64,000 nucleotides of DNA, taken from the NCBI RefSeq assembly GCF_954871325.1, contig NC_088779.1, positions 2,544,846-2,608,845 of the forward strand, written 5' to 3'. The DNA comes from Gordionus sp. m RMFG-2023. Its lineage: Eukaryota > Nematomorpha > Gordioida > Chordodea > Parachordodidae. The notes under the pieces were generated by a model. It was given only the letters and a program-made list of their open reading frames with translations, searched no databases and was not told the DNA's origin. A program made the translations under genes and the position numbers. Position 1 is the first letter of the stretch; each line of letters starts with the position of its first letter. Positions 38,201 through 47,360 of the stretch are shown one piece after another.

Positions 38201-41200
38201 TATGAAATATACATCAGTAATGATACTCTGTGTTGTGTTTGACAAATACATTTGATAAAATATTCAATTATTTTTTTTTGGAAAAGTTTTACTATCTTAT
38301 TTTGGCATCAATTTTGCACCTCACCGTCCAACACCAAACACTAAAAAAATAAACTAAATAGGGTGTTTACTAGGGCTCTGCCGATCCACATATTTTTCAC
38401 CGATCCGATCCGATATCGGTTCAAACCCGATCCGATCCGATATCGGTTAAAACCCGATCCGATACCGATATTTAATATCGGCACAGCCATAGTGTTTACG
38501 ATCAAATACTTTTTAACCTATAACTAAAAAAAGCAATTAAGTATCCGAATTAAGCCGACCTAGGACACGAACCTAAAATTATTTTATTTTTTTTTTTAAA
38601 AAAAAGGCAGCTTTTCGTGAATAAGGAACAGCAACATTCCCTCTCTTTCCCTGTAGAACCTGGAATTCATGGGTTTCAGAAGTCGCAAAATAAGGGCCAA
38701 AATTATCCAAGGGGTCTAAGGATCGCTGTCCCGTGTTTGATGCCCAATTTTTTCTTCATAGAAAATGTATTTATTTTTTTTTATATAGTATTCTTATAAA
38801 AAGTTATCCACCACCCATCCTCCCTCTCGTATTTTCTTATTATTTTTTTTTTAAATTCGATGTTAAAAATGTTTGAAAAAAATGATATTTTATAACTTTA
38901 TTTGTTGACATCCAAGAAATGACAAAAATTTTATACTACATATGTTGTATTCCATATTAAATCAACCAAAAAAAGTCGATTCTCAACCCGACCCCTTAGA
39001 TTTTTTTAAAAATTTGTATGTTGGTAGTATATACACTAACTAATAAAAATGTAAAATTTTACTTTTCAAATCGGCTTACTTCATGAGATAGCGCCATCTT
39101 TAGAAACGCGAAAATTCCAAAATACAGTATATTTAATTTTAAATATCTCAAAAAGTAATTAAGCTGAAGGCATGATTTAAATTTTATTAATATAGCTCTA
39201 GAATAGCCCTTTAATATGATATAAAAATTATTTTATTAATAAAAAATCTATTACCAAAATCCACCGGAAATAGCTATAAATAAAAATTGCTCTTTTTTTT
39301 TCTTTCAAATTTTTTTTTTCACAAATAGACATTATACTTCTTAATATTTGTACAAAATTTTAGATTGGGACCATTACTTGGCCAATAGTTATTATGGTTT
39401 AAATATAAATAGTATGGCTTAAATTATAAATTATACCAAATATATAGTAATTTACGAAATAAATAAAAAGAAAATTCCTTTATGATCGGGCCGATTATAT
39501 TTTCTTTATAAATTCGGGCTGTGAGCCCACTAGACATTATGTCATATTTAACATATAAGTTTAGCGATTTTATTTTAGAGAGAAAATAATTGTAAAAATA
39601 TTTATAACTTTATTTAGCTAGTTCTCGCAATGAAAAAATACGAATTTTAACAGTTTTACCAAAATCTTGGACTCTTGATAAAATTGAAAAGGAATTTTCA
39701 ACCACAAATTTTATGGCCCGGACAGCTAAACAATTAGTTTGAAGAAAAGGGTATTTTGTCAAACCCAAATATCATAAAACCAAGTAGAATAATTCCGATG
39801 ACATTGCAAATAAAGTAATAGAATTTTATAATTCTGACGAAAGCAGCAGACTTATGCCAGTTTATATCAATGAAAGTTAATGGAAAAAGGAACCGAGTAC
39901 AAAAGAGATTAGTTTTGTGTAATATAAAAGAATTATTTACCAATTTTAAAGAAATAAACAGTAATATAAAGATAGGTTTCAGCAAGTTTGCTATCATGAG
40001 ACCAAAAAAGTGTATTTTAGTAGGCAGGTCTGGAACGCATACAATGTGCATCTGTACATTTCGCAGTAATCAATCATAAATGGATGAAGTGTTGCCTGAT
40101 TATTAGTCCAATGGAAGCCTTGAGCGTGATCTTGAACTAAAAAAGCGTAGTTCTCTGCAAAATCGGATATTATTAGATATTCCCCATCCTTCAAATTCGA
40201 TTTTAATGACTTAAAAAATGAAGATTGTTCCGAAGAAATAAATGCATGAGGAATTAAAATATTTAATTTTTCAATCAAATACTCCACAAATTCGCTGGCG
40301 GACTTAGTTAACGTTTCGAGGGTGGTACGGTCTGCCGCCAACCATTGTTTAAATGTTATATAATCTATGACATTATTATCAAACAATAAATGTAATCTTT
40401 CTTTAAGTTCCAAAGTGCCTGGACACATTTGGCATTTCTTTAAGTAACAGCAAGGTTGGGCTGGATTGCATAGACTTTGTGCAATGTAATGCTTATAATC
40501 TTTTAAGGGAGGAAATGGATAGTTATGCTGGTTTGCAGTTAACTGATTTAATTTACCCCCAATTATAATTAATTTAAAATTTTGATGAAATGTACAGATG
40601 CACATGCGTTCCAGACCTGCCTGCTAAAATACAGTTTTTTGGTCTCATGATAGCAAACTTGCTAAAACCTATCTTTATATTACTGTTTATTTCTTTAAAA
40701 TTGGTAAATAATTCTTTCATATTACACAAAACTATCTCTTTTGTACTTGGTTCCTTTTACCATTAACTTTCATTGATATAAAATTATTCATACCTGGCAA
40801 AAGTCTGCTGTTTTCGTCTGAATTATAAAATTCTATTACTTTATTTGCAATGTCATCCGGAATTATTCTACTTGGTTTTATGATATTTGGGTTTGACAAA
40901 ACACCCTTTTCTTCAACTAATTGTTTAGCTGTCCGGGCCATAAAATTTGTGGTTGAAAATTCCTTTTCAATTTTATCAAGAGTCCAAGATTTAGGTAAAA
41001 CTGTTAAAATTTGTATTTTTTCATTGTTGCGAGAACTTGTAGCAAATTTTTCTTTCAGTTGATTTATGATTTCGGCTTCATCTTTTTTTGCTTGATCCTC
41101 TAGATTTATTTTAAAAACTTTTTTAATTTTTCCCTGAATTTTCAAAAATTTATTTACAGGATATTTTTTTTAATTTAACCTTTTCTTTTTAATAGGTGTC

Positions 41201-44200
41201 TCCCCTAAAAATGGCAAAGTTTTATTTAAAGTTGAAATTAAAGTATTAAAATCTGTATAAGAGTCGGGATTATTGCATGGTTGATCAGGTTCAGAATCGC
41301 TAAATGTTTCATTAATAGTTGAGGTAGAAGGTAAGTTAGAAATAGAAGGTAATGTGATCGGGATCGTAGAAGTAAAAGGTGAGATCATGTTGAATATTTT
41401 TTTAATTTTTTCCGGCAAGAGCTACAAATTTTTAGATTAATTGATAAGCTAGAATTCACTTCTATCATCCATTGTGTAAAACATTTCTAAGATCGTAACG
41501 TACTGATTGAGATTTTATTCTAAAGGGATTACAGCACTTTACTGGAATAGAAATAACTTTTCTAGACATTTAAATTTTTTTGGTAAGGAATAAAAGATAG
41601 CTATTAATTTTATATAATTATTTTAAATTAAAAATAAATTGGATAATGAATACCGATAATTTAATTTTCTTAGAAAAATGGCTTTATAAAATTAATCAAT
41701 AAAAATGACGGCTGTTGCTGTTGGAATTGAATTTGATTTTTATGATAATTATTTTATTTGATAATTAATTATAAGTAGAAAATAATCTTTATGAAAATAT
41801 ATTTCTGACGATCACAAAGATAATTTTTTATCCGGCAAAGAAAATAATCTACATAATTCACTCATAGAATTGCCAGGTCAAAAATCTCGAATTTAAAAAG
41901 GAATTTTTTTTGGGGGGGGGGGGAATATAAATCTTAAGATGGGGTTCGGATTTCAGTTTAAATACTATTATTCACAAATATTATCACTTTTGTTAAAAGA
42001 ATAATTACTCATTTCGTATAATATAGAATTTAAGCCATACTATTTATATTTAAAGCGTAATAACTATTGGCCCAGTAATGGTCCCAATCTAGGATTTTGT
42101 ACAAATATTAAGATATACAATGTCTATTTGTTAAAAAATTTTGAAAGGAAAAAAAGTGTAATTTTTATTTTATAACCATTTCCGGTTTTCTATTACCGGT
42201 TTTTGGTAATAAAATTATTTTTAATATAATAAATTTTATATCATATTAAAGGGCTATTCTAGAGTTATTTAATAAAGTTTAAATTATACCTTTAGCTTAA
42301 TTACTTTTTGAGATATTTAAAATTAAATATGGTGTATTTTGAACTTTTCGCGTTTCTAAAGATGACCATATCTCATGAAGTAAGCTGAGTTGAGAATTAA
42401 AATTTAATATTATTGCTAGTTAGTGTATATACTACCATTATGCCAATTTAAAAAAAAACCGAAGAGGGTCGGGTTGAATCTTCAGTTGATTTGATATGGA
42501 ATACAACATATATATATATATATTTATATTAAAGACTGGGTTCTAATAAAAAAAAAAAGGAAGCAAACCAAAAAGAAAAATCTAGAATTCATAATTTTTA
42601 TTATATATTTAGACCTGTGAACGAATGGAAAAATTAGCAGCGGCAGCGCTATTTATACTGAACTAAAGGTTCTTACGTGGAAAAATTATGCATATTACAG
42701 ATCTGTAAATCATGGCCTGGCTATAACCCGACAAAAATGTTGGGTCAGGCCAGGTCAGGCTTAAATCTTTTTAAATATGATATCAATACATTTTGTATAA
42801 TAAATTGATATGTTTGGAAAATTCTAGCAAGAAACAAGGTGCTAATATTCTTTATATTGCAAAATATTAATTTATTTTACCGATCAAAAAAAAAATTAAA
42901 TTTTTCTATATTAAAATAAATTTGGGCTGGACTGGGTGGAAAAATAATTATTTTTTATATTTTGAGTCGATCTTTTCAGGACCAATATAAAAATTTTGCT
43001 TGGGGTCAAACTGGGCCAGACAAATTTTTTATTTTAAAAAAAAATTAGGCCCAATGCAGATTACTAATGTAAAGTAAAATTAAAAATTTATTTAAAATAA
43101 CTGCCCCAAATAATATTTGTCAGAAATATATTAGAAATAAAAACAATTTTATTAAATCATCATGAAAACCATTTTTTTTTCAATTTGAAGAGAATAATGA
43201 GGAATTGCATTAAAATTACAAAATATACACTTTTAAAAGTTTTGAAATTTTAGTTTAAAATTTGATCAGATATCCTTGTAAAAGCATTCTAAAAAAAATA
43301 ACTTCAGAGATAAAAAAATTTTAAGGATTTTTATTATTGTGAAATGCATTTCAAACTATAATTTATTGATTTCTATTGATAAATATAATTAAGAAATTCC
43401 CTTTCAGAAGTTTTAAGGATTTTTATTATTGTGAAATGCATTTCAAACTATAATTTATTGCTTTCTATTGACAAATATAATTAAGAAATTCCCTTTCAGA
43501 TGTGTAATAATTTTTTATTAAAAAAATATATTTAAAAAATTATTTTTAAATGGTATACACACAAAACAATGGTTGCTCTTACATTATGAAATGGTTGAAT
43601 TATAAGAATATTACATTATATAACATAATGGTTCCTATAATGTAATGCCATTATAGCTTTTTCCAGCCCTGATATTCAGAATCTTTTAAATTTAAGAACT
43701 AGAGCTATAGACTTTTTTAAATTTACAATCAGAATCATTTTTATAAAAATATTAACAATTGGCATCTTTTTTAGTCTTATTTCAAAATCTGATAAAATCA
43801 ATTTTTATAATTTAAGAAAATAAAAAAAATACTTATAAAGATGTAAAAAATTTATTTGCATAATTTACATACCTCATATCAAATAAAATAATATATCATA
43901 TAAAGTGAATTCAATATTTTACATCAATGACATCAACCAATAATCCAGCACAATTAAATATAGGTGCCATGTATTTTTCAAAATAAGATTTAGTGGCTGC
44001 TCTGTATTTGTCATTTTGTTCGTCCAAGAAAACATAAAGATGCCTAGAATTTTCAAATGGATTTATTGTTTGATCTCCGTATGCCTACTCTAACAAGAAA
44101 GAGCATAATTAAATCAATATATAAAATATTATACCTGGGACATTTGACAGAAAGTCTTCATTAATGACATTTCACTATAAAAAAATTAATATTAAGATAT

Positions 44201-44313
44201 TTAATTAGTTGAAACTTATATCGGTAATGCATATATTTAGCAGCGTATATAAGAACAATATTCGCAGCTGTAAACTTTTTCCAATGTGTCCTAATAGTTG
44301 AAAAAATTCCCAT
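28976..44313 (-). CDS. AGK: Acylglycerol kinase-like protein (TIM22-associated AGK homologue), 6 exons, no GGDGT motif
   Basis: Exons (minus strand): 44216-44313, 44135-44174, 43923-44084, 36742-37650, 34839-35029, 28976-29276. All junctions have GT/AG and keep frame, giving 566 residues against about 420 in vertebrate AGK. Residues 1-46 match the AGK N-terminus (MGIFSTIRTHWKKFTA against human MTVFFKTLRNHWKKTTA; CQMSQAYGDQ against CQEAQVFGNQ), with a hydrophobic segment at 15-28 as in the mitochondrial anchor. Residues 60-100 (VFLDEQNDKYRAATKSYFEK, then APIFNCAGLLVDVID) and VYEGDIKYYLEE match the start of the lipid-kinase fold. Where AGK has AGGDGT the aligned residues are LILGSRP (162-168). 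The C-terminus (IRIKILPECFNIV) fits AGK VEVKLLPRKLQFF. AGK makes lysophosphatidic and phosphatidic acid and, without kinase activity, supports carrier import by TIM22. Exon 5 is the least certain exon. Confidence 0.72.
29480..29770. other. CpG-rich patch in AGK-like intron 5
   Basis: CTCGCGCGCC, TTCGCGACG and TTGCGCGATATCGC cluster near 29680-29765. Neither strand gives a convincing exon: the longest frame on the minus strand is about 40 codons without similarity. It may be a diverged MITE or a regulatory patch. Confidence 0.3.
30379..31655. mobile_element. hAT-type element with TAGGCCTA ends (AGK intron 5)
   Basis: It begins TAGGCCTACAAAAAAACG and ends CGTTTTAGGCCTA. Flanks are ATGGGAAA (30371-30378) and ATGGGAAG (31656-31663), 7 of 8 identical. 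Subterminal regions are dense in TTCGTATTCG/CGAATCGAATA. The interior holds a tandem duplication of about 205 bp (30683-31060). No transposase frame survives. Confidence 0.85.
32130..32345. repeat. Palindromic MITE (GGCTC family)
   Basis: GTTGTTAAACGGCTCGATTT on the left and GAAATCAAGCCGTTTAACAA on the right are inverted copies. Confidence 0.8.
32580..32795. repeat. Diverged copy of the palindromic MITE at 19000-19368
   Basis: AATCTGATTTTACCGGAAAT on the left and GCAATATCAGATTTTTAAA on the right belong to the same family. It is truncated at both ends. Confidence 0.5.
32820..33035. repeat. Palindromic MITE (GGCTC family)
   Basis: GTGTTGTTAAACGGCTCGAT opens the unit and GAGTTGCCTCCTAAACAACAC closes it with a deletion in the right arm. 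Confidence 0.75.
33245..33420. repeat. GGCCCGG-type MITE with CAGAGACC ends
   Basis: It opens CAGAGACC and closes CATGCAGGTCTCTG, with AACCGGGCCAGGCCGG and CCGGGCCGGGC inside. This short copy shows the family ends most clearly. Confidence 0.7.
34839..35029 (-). CDS. AGK: AGK-like exon 5 (candidate)
   Basis: The open stretch reads ERHKEPQSMTLNSSHLKIRN to RILSVPPVITSEERLNQVI, with CTCAG before it and AC/GTAACA after it. This choice makes exon 4 (phase 0) and exon 6 (needs two preceding bases) join in frame. An alternative acceptor 17 bases upstream would break the frame. No family similarity was recognised, as the equivalent region of AGK is poorly conserved. Confidence 0.5.
35187..35287 (+). 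other. Splice-bounded open stretch on the + strand (candidate exon)
   Basis: A CpG-rich 101-bp stretch lies between a good acceptor (GTTTTTAG) and a strong donor (AAG/GTGAGC) and is open as CHPKNRYTGSKGEGTGKF on the + strand. It is opposite AGK-like intron 4. Other frames on both strands are also open because of the composition, so coding is unproven. Confidence 0.25.
35930..36035. repeat. Short GATCTGCA-type MITE fragment
   Basis: AGTGATCTGCAAAGTCTGCA and TTCCGGCCGAGCCTAAATAG resemble the ends and core of the GGCCCGG family. It lies in AGK-like intron 4. Confidence 0.4.
36260..36500. repeat. MITE of the GAACCC family (inverted relative of 62766-62995)
   Basis: ACAGGAACTTAATCGAAACC and GGTCTCTGTTCGGTC parallel the reverse complement of the element just upstream of TAT. 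The target duplication was not found. Confidence 0.6.
36742..37650 (-). CDS. AGK: AGK-like exon 4 (909 nt), divergent kinase core
   Basis: A 303-codon open exon follows GAAG at 37651 and ends before GTGATT. It opens with VYEGDIKYYLEENSS, continuing the AGK match TDYEGQAKKLLELMENTD. A low-complexity insert (about residues 116-156) precedes KDTAVLILGSRPFISTVIDF, which aligns by position and hydrophobicity with TDVIIVAGGDGTLQEVVTGV. WVDFGIPDYKWIKTRYSSFG (209-228) may correspond to LRWGSFRDAGVKVSKYWYLG. The rest, acidic and Ser/Thr-rich (SSEDSESVEDHE), is not recognised. The base composition is clearly higher in GC than the flanks, supporting a real exon. Confidence 0.75.
38371..38491. mobile_element. 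121-bp hAT-type MITE with CCGATCC repeats (AGK intron 3)
   Basis: The ends TAGGGCTCTGCCG and CGGCACAGCCATA are inverted repeats, and GTGTTTAC flanks the element on both sides (38363-38370 and 38492-38499). The body is nearly all CCGATCCGATATCGG repeats. Confidence 0.92.
39618..40064 (+). repeat. Inverted duplicate of transposase segment 40593-41040
   Basis: The + strand reads SSRNEKIRILTVLPKSWTL-like and then KVNGKRNRVQKRLVLCNIKE to CILVGRSGTHTMCICT, nearly identical to the minus-strand copy. The arms of about 447 bp are separated by about 530 bp. Differences are few, so the duplication is recent. Confidence 0.88.
40065..41418 (-). pseudogene. Transposase of the long-TIR family, superfamily not assigned
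   Basis: The order on the minus strand is a Ser/Thr/Pro-rich N-terminus (41418-41170), a stop and shift, then NEKIQILTVLPKSWTLDKIE with an HTH-like region (41145-40732), then SKFAIMRPKKCILAG, a Cys/His-rich stretch (HQNFKL...CNPAQPCCYLKKCQMCPG) and an acidic catalytic-looking part ISDFAENYAFLVQDHAQGFH with TNNQATLHPFMI (to about 40065). Similar proteins with 'FSKF...LRPKxC...CxCxxHQN' and 'DFxENY...QATxHP' are widespread, mostly unnamed, in insect and cnidarian genomes. One base is missing near 40732 compared with the + strand duplicate, so this copy is not intact. The carboxylates of the ENY region may be part of a DDE-type site; that is inference. Confidence 0.7.
42695..43075. repeat. Degenerate GGCCCGG-type MITE
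   Basis: ATCTGTAAATCATGGCCTGG opens and CCCAATGCAGATTACTAATG closes the unit, with GTCAGGCCAGGTCAGGC and TGGGCTGGACTGGG inside. C-to-T and G-to-A decay is apparent in the repeats. Confidence 0.55.
43320..43500. repeat. 92-bp tandem duplication (AGK intron 3)
   Basis: The block from TTAAGGATTTTTATTATTG to GAAATTCCCTTTCAGA occurs twice in a row (about 43320 and 43413) with few differences. Confidence 0.8.
43923..44084 (-). CDS. AGK: AGK-like exon 3, start of kinase fold
   Basis: Fifty-four codons begin AYGDQTINPFENSRHLYVFL and end LLVDVID before GTAAAA. Human AGK has VFGNQ...ATVFLNP and MDVTIV at the same places. In active family members the first loop is FLNP; here it is FLDE. Confidence 0.82.
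44135..44174 (-). CDS. AGK: AGK-like exon 2 (40 nt)
   Basis: It encodes EMSLMKTFCQMSQ, equivalent to human DNLLRRAACQEAQ. It is preceded by TTTTTTTATAG and followed by GTATAA. Downstream intron 2 is 50 nt. Confidence 0.78.
44216..44313 (-). CDS. AGK: AGK-like exon 1 (start codon)
   Basis: ATG at 44313-44311 begins MGIFSTIRTHWKKF; the last two bases of the exon are completed by exon 2. The start is chosen because the first residues align one-to-one with human AGK. The hydrophobic run TAANIVLIYAAKYM is the likely membrane/targeting segment. The donor is GTTTCA and the intron is only 41 nt. Confidence 0.8.
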
Positions 44314-45104
44314 GCTTGATTTTATGAATGAAGGGATATAAATATTAATTGATAAACATTAGCAGACGTGCAACAAATAGAATAGTGAAAAATTTAGTAT
44401 ACAAATAAAAAAATTGCATGGGATAATTCATCAACAAATTAAACTATAAAACTTAATTCATACTAATAAGGTTAAAACGATCTGCCTTTTACTTTGAAGT
44501 GGGTAAGGGGAGGCATATAAAGGGGGGCAAAGGAAAGTAAAAATAATCACTCTTTTTAGAGTAAAAATAAAATATAACTGCTAAAAAAAATTAAATTTAT
44601 TAATAATTATTTATATTCACATAAAGCATTTTAGTGCATCTTAATACATGCTCATGGCCAAAATATGTTAAGTAATAACTAGTTGATTCACCAAACAATA
44701 ATTATTTGTTATTCCTGGCCTAAATAATTAGGACTTATGAGGACTGTAAGAGTTTTATTAAAATTGTTTGATTATAAAGGGTGACTCATTATAGAATATA
44801 AAATTTATATCATGGGGTTGTTAGAGCATAATAGGTGGGTAAATATCACAGCGTAGACCACATTTATATTGGGCCAAAGAAAAATTTGAATGAATTTTCT
44901 AAAATATAGGAGCTTAGTAACTAGACCCAAAAAATTAGAGGGCTGCATGTCTCAAACCTAAGATAGTCTAAGATGAATAAATAATTTGCTGCCATAGCAT
45001 AATTTTAAGACAAATTTTGTAATTATAAAATTTTCAGATATACAGGTTTGGGTGCAAATAAATTTTCCGCTTTTACAAGATATTTGATATTGCTATGCTA
45101 GTAT

Positions 45105-45325
45105 TATTAATTGACTCGAATTGAGCCGATTTAAAAACGGCTAACTCAATATTTTAGCCTGAAAAATACTCCAAAAGTTTTGTGATTATAATAATAGATG
45201 TATAAACTATTTGCCATCTATAAACAGAGTCGTCAGGCTTGTGTGATACTTTTCTAGATAAAATATTAAGTTAACCAATTTTAGAAATGGCTCAAATCGA
45301 GCCGTTTAACAAAACTAGATATTGC
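45105..45325. repeat. Palindromic MITE (GGCTC family)
   Basis: GAATTGAGCCGATTTAAAAA on the left pairs with CAAATCGAGCCGTTTAACAA on the right. It is complete at both ends. Confidence 0.8.
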
Positions 45326-45849
45326 TTTGTAATTGTTAAATATCTTTTGATTTAAATGTCTGAGAAACATAAGAATACTTGGATTTTTCCACTCACACTA
45401 TCTATTTGTATTGAAATGGCTCTCTTATAATGTATAATACCGAATTATTTTAAAAAACCTTCATTATGAAGAAGAGTAAGTCTCTATTACCATTTCTGGC
45501 TAAATTTTTTTAAGGAGGCTATTAATAATCAAAATTATATCTGCCCAACGATTTGGGTTTGACAATTATTTTTACCTCTAAGTAGTTGTTGTCGTAGTTC
45601 AACGATATTTTTTTTTCTTTAGTAGAAATGTCAATCATTTTTAATAATAACTGATTTTTTGGATATCATTTTTTCCATCGTTTTTGTAAAATGATTATCA
45701 TTATTAATTTTTATGCGTAAATTTTCAAAACCATGTTTAATTTTTATGATTAAATTTATAAAATAATTTTTATGCTTAATATTATATAATTAATTTTTTT
45801 GTGATTAAAATTGATATAAAAATTTATTCGACATTTTTTATATTAAAGA

Positions 45850-46440
45850 TTATATTTTTGCAAATTTATTTGAATAAAAAGTTTTACAATATAAAAGTTC
45901 TGATATTTTTCGTGTAAATTCCCTCATTTTCGGGTACTTTTGATTTATTGATTTACTATAAGTTCTCTTATTTTTATATTTTGGATTTTGGTAAGTTTTT
46001 CTTTCTTTCTCATCGTATTTTGTTAGTTGTTTTGCCTCAAATGTTAATAAAAAATTGATGTTGGATTTCACATATTTTTATAATACTTTTGGCCTTTGTT
46101 ACTAAAATTTTTACTATATGTTAGAAACAAATTAAGTCCATGAGCTGCACACCTAATGCATTTCCATACTTGGATATTTATTATTTTTACAAGTATCCAT
46201 GCTATCTTCAAATTGTTAGGATTATAAGTTATAATGCTGTTAAATTTTTGTTTACTATTTTTTTCAAATACCTTAATAAATTCATTAGATATATATTCTC
46301 CCGCATACATATTGGTTACTGTTTTAATTTATTTATAAAATATGGGACTTCGGCTTGGGGTTGCTATAATAGAATTTACAATTCATCCTCTTATATTTGT
46401 CTTCCCATCATTAATAAGGGTCAAATGGTCTAATCTTTAA
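45850..46440 (-). pseudogene. hAT transposase fragment (catalytic region)
   Basis: On the minus strand ATPSRSPIFYK is followed by YAGEYISNEFIKVFEKN, FNSIITYNPNNLKIAW and WKCIRCAAHGLNLFLTYSK, the DUF659-like part of hAT transposases (compare TDNAANMKNAW and CIGCAAHGLNLL). The expected aspartate of 'T-D-N' is Y here. It differs from the 20991 family. Terminal repeats were not found. Confidence 0.75.
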
Positions 46441-46730
46441 TTACTATATATATATATTTGTTTTAATCCTTACTTTCACTGTTTAACATTTTTTTTTACT
46501 AAGTAAATACCTATCACATATCTCTCTAACCTATAATCCTATTCTTACCTCAGTTATTACATATTTTAACTTCAAGCACGTTTTCTGCTAATAAAAAAAA
46601 TTTCCTTTACAGATGAACAAATGGGATGAGCTATATTATTATGAGAATGACTAAGAATGAACGTATATGAACCACGAGGGAAAAAAATATTTAGTAAAAT
46701 ATTATAAAAATTTTAAATTGGGAAAACTAT

Positions 46731-46766
46731 AGAAGAGAAGAGAAGAGAAGAGAAGAGAAGAGAAGA
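46731..46766. repeat. (AGAAG)n microsatellite
   Basis: About seven copies of AGAAG in an uninterrupted run. Confidence 0.95.
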
Positions 46767-47104
46767 ATTCATGCACTTTCTCCCCTACTATAGGCTGATT
46801 TTGTTGTTTCTAAAGATAATATAACTAGTTGTTTTTTTAAATAAAAAAGCCTAAATAAACGAGAGCCTATTTATATCATTTTAGGCAAAATTTTAAAAAT
46901 AAATTTCCTTTATTAAAAATTATTACATTTTTTTCGATAATAAAATGAGATGAAGTGATTGTGATATAAAAATAAATTAACTTTGGTAAAATAATTTCTA
47001 ATTATTGCTTTTATGATTTAAAATTTTATATAATAAAAATTAAAAAATTATGGAAGATAGGAATAGTTAAAAATTTAGGATTTAAAAAGATTTTAAATAT
47101 AAAT

Positions 47105-47285
47105 ATGTATGGAATTAAAAACAAAATTTTTTCTAATGAATTATAAAATTTATAATGATTTTTGAAAAATTTGAAACATAACGGATTAAAAAGATTTTAA
47201 ATATATAATGTAATGGAATTAAAAATGGAATTTTTTTTCCCTAAGAATTATGAAATTTATAATGATTTTTGAAAAATTCGGACAT
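47105..47285. repeat. 104-bp tandem duplication covering the TAT 3' coding end
   Basis: GGAATTAAAAA...AATTTATAATGATTTTTGAA occurs at 47111 and again at 47215. The second copy holds the last codons and stop of TAT; the first copy lies past the stop. Confidence 0.8.
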
Positions 47286-47360
47286 CCTTTTGGCCGCAAC
47301 AATGGCATTATCTTTAGGAACTATCAACGAAATTCTGAGGTAGTCATTTATGCCAAATAT
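47241..47360 (-). CDS. TAT: TAT terminal exon
   Basis: It reads IFGINDYLRISLIVPKDNAI, then VAAKRMSEFFKNHYKFHNS and TAG at 47241-47243. DYLRIS carries the arginine that holds the substrate carboxylate. Human: CFEYPNFIRVVITVPEVM. Confidence 0.9.
   Translation of the reverse strand: MFGINDYLRISLIVPKDNAIVAAKRMSEFFKNHYKFHNS

Larger units (their letters stand above)
38938..42520 (-). mobile_element. Long-TIR DNA transposon with internal inverted duplication (AGK intron 3)
   Basis: Terminal inverted repeats of about 505 bp (38938 to about 39445 and about 42010 to 42520) begin ATGTTGTATTCCATAT and share GGGTCGGGTTGA with the copy at 19489-25941. The transposase gene lies on the minus strand (41418 to about 40065). 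A second, partial transposase copy in + orientation (39618-40064) is the inverted duplicate of 40593-41040. It sits wholly within the 6.3-kb third intron of the AGK-like gene, in the same sense as that gene. Confidence 0.85.
44314..47104. other. Intergenic region between AGK-like and TAT genes
   Basis: Both genes point the same way, so this holds the AGK promoter and TAT 3' flank. It contains a palindromic MITE (45105-45325) and a hAT remnant (45850-46440). No promoter motif can be singled out in this AT-rich DNA. Confidence 0.5.

Noticed and set aside
38617-38799. + frame of 60 codons with a GC-richer start
   Set aside because: No family similarity and no splice signals on that strand; lies in AGK-like intron 3.
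46140-46433. + frame of 97 codons
   Set aside because: It is the antisense of the hAT transposase fragment, which is recognisable on the minus strand.
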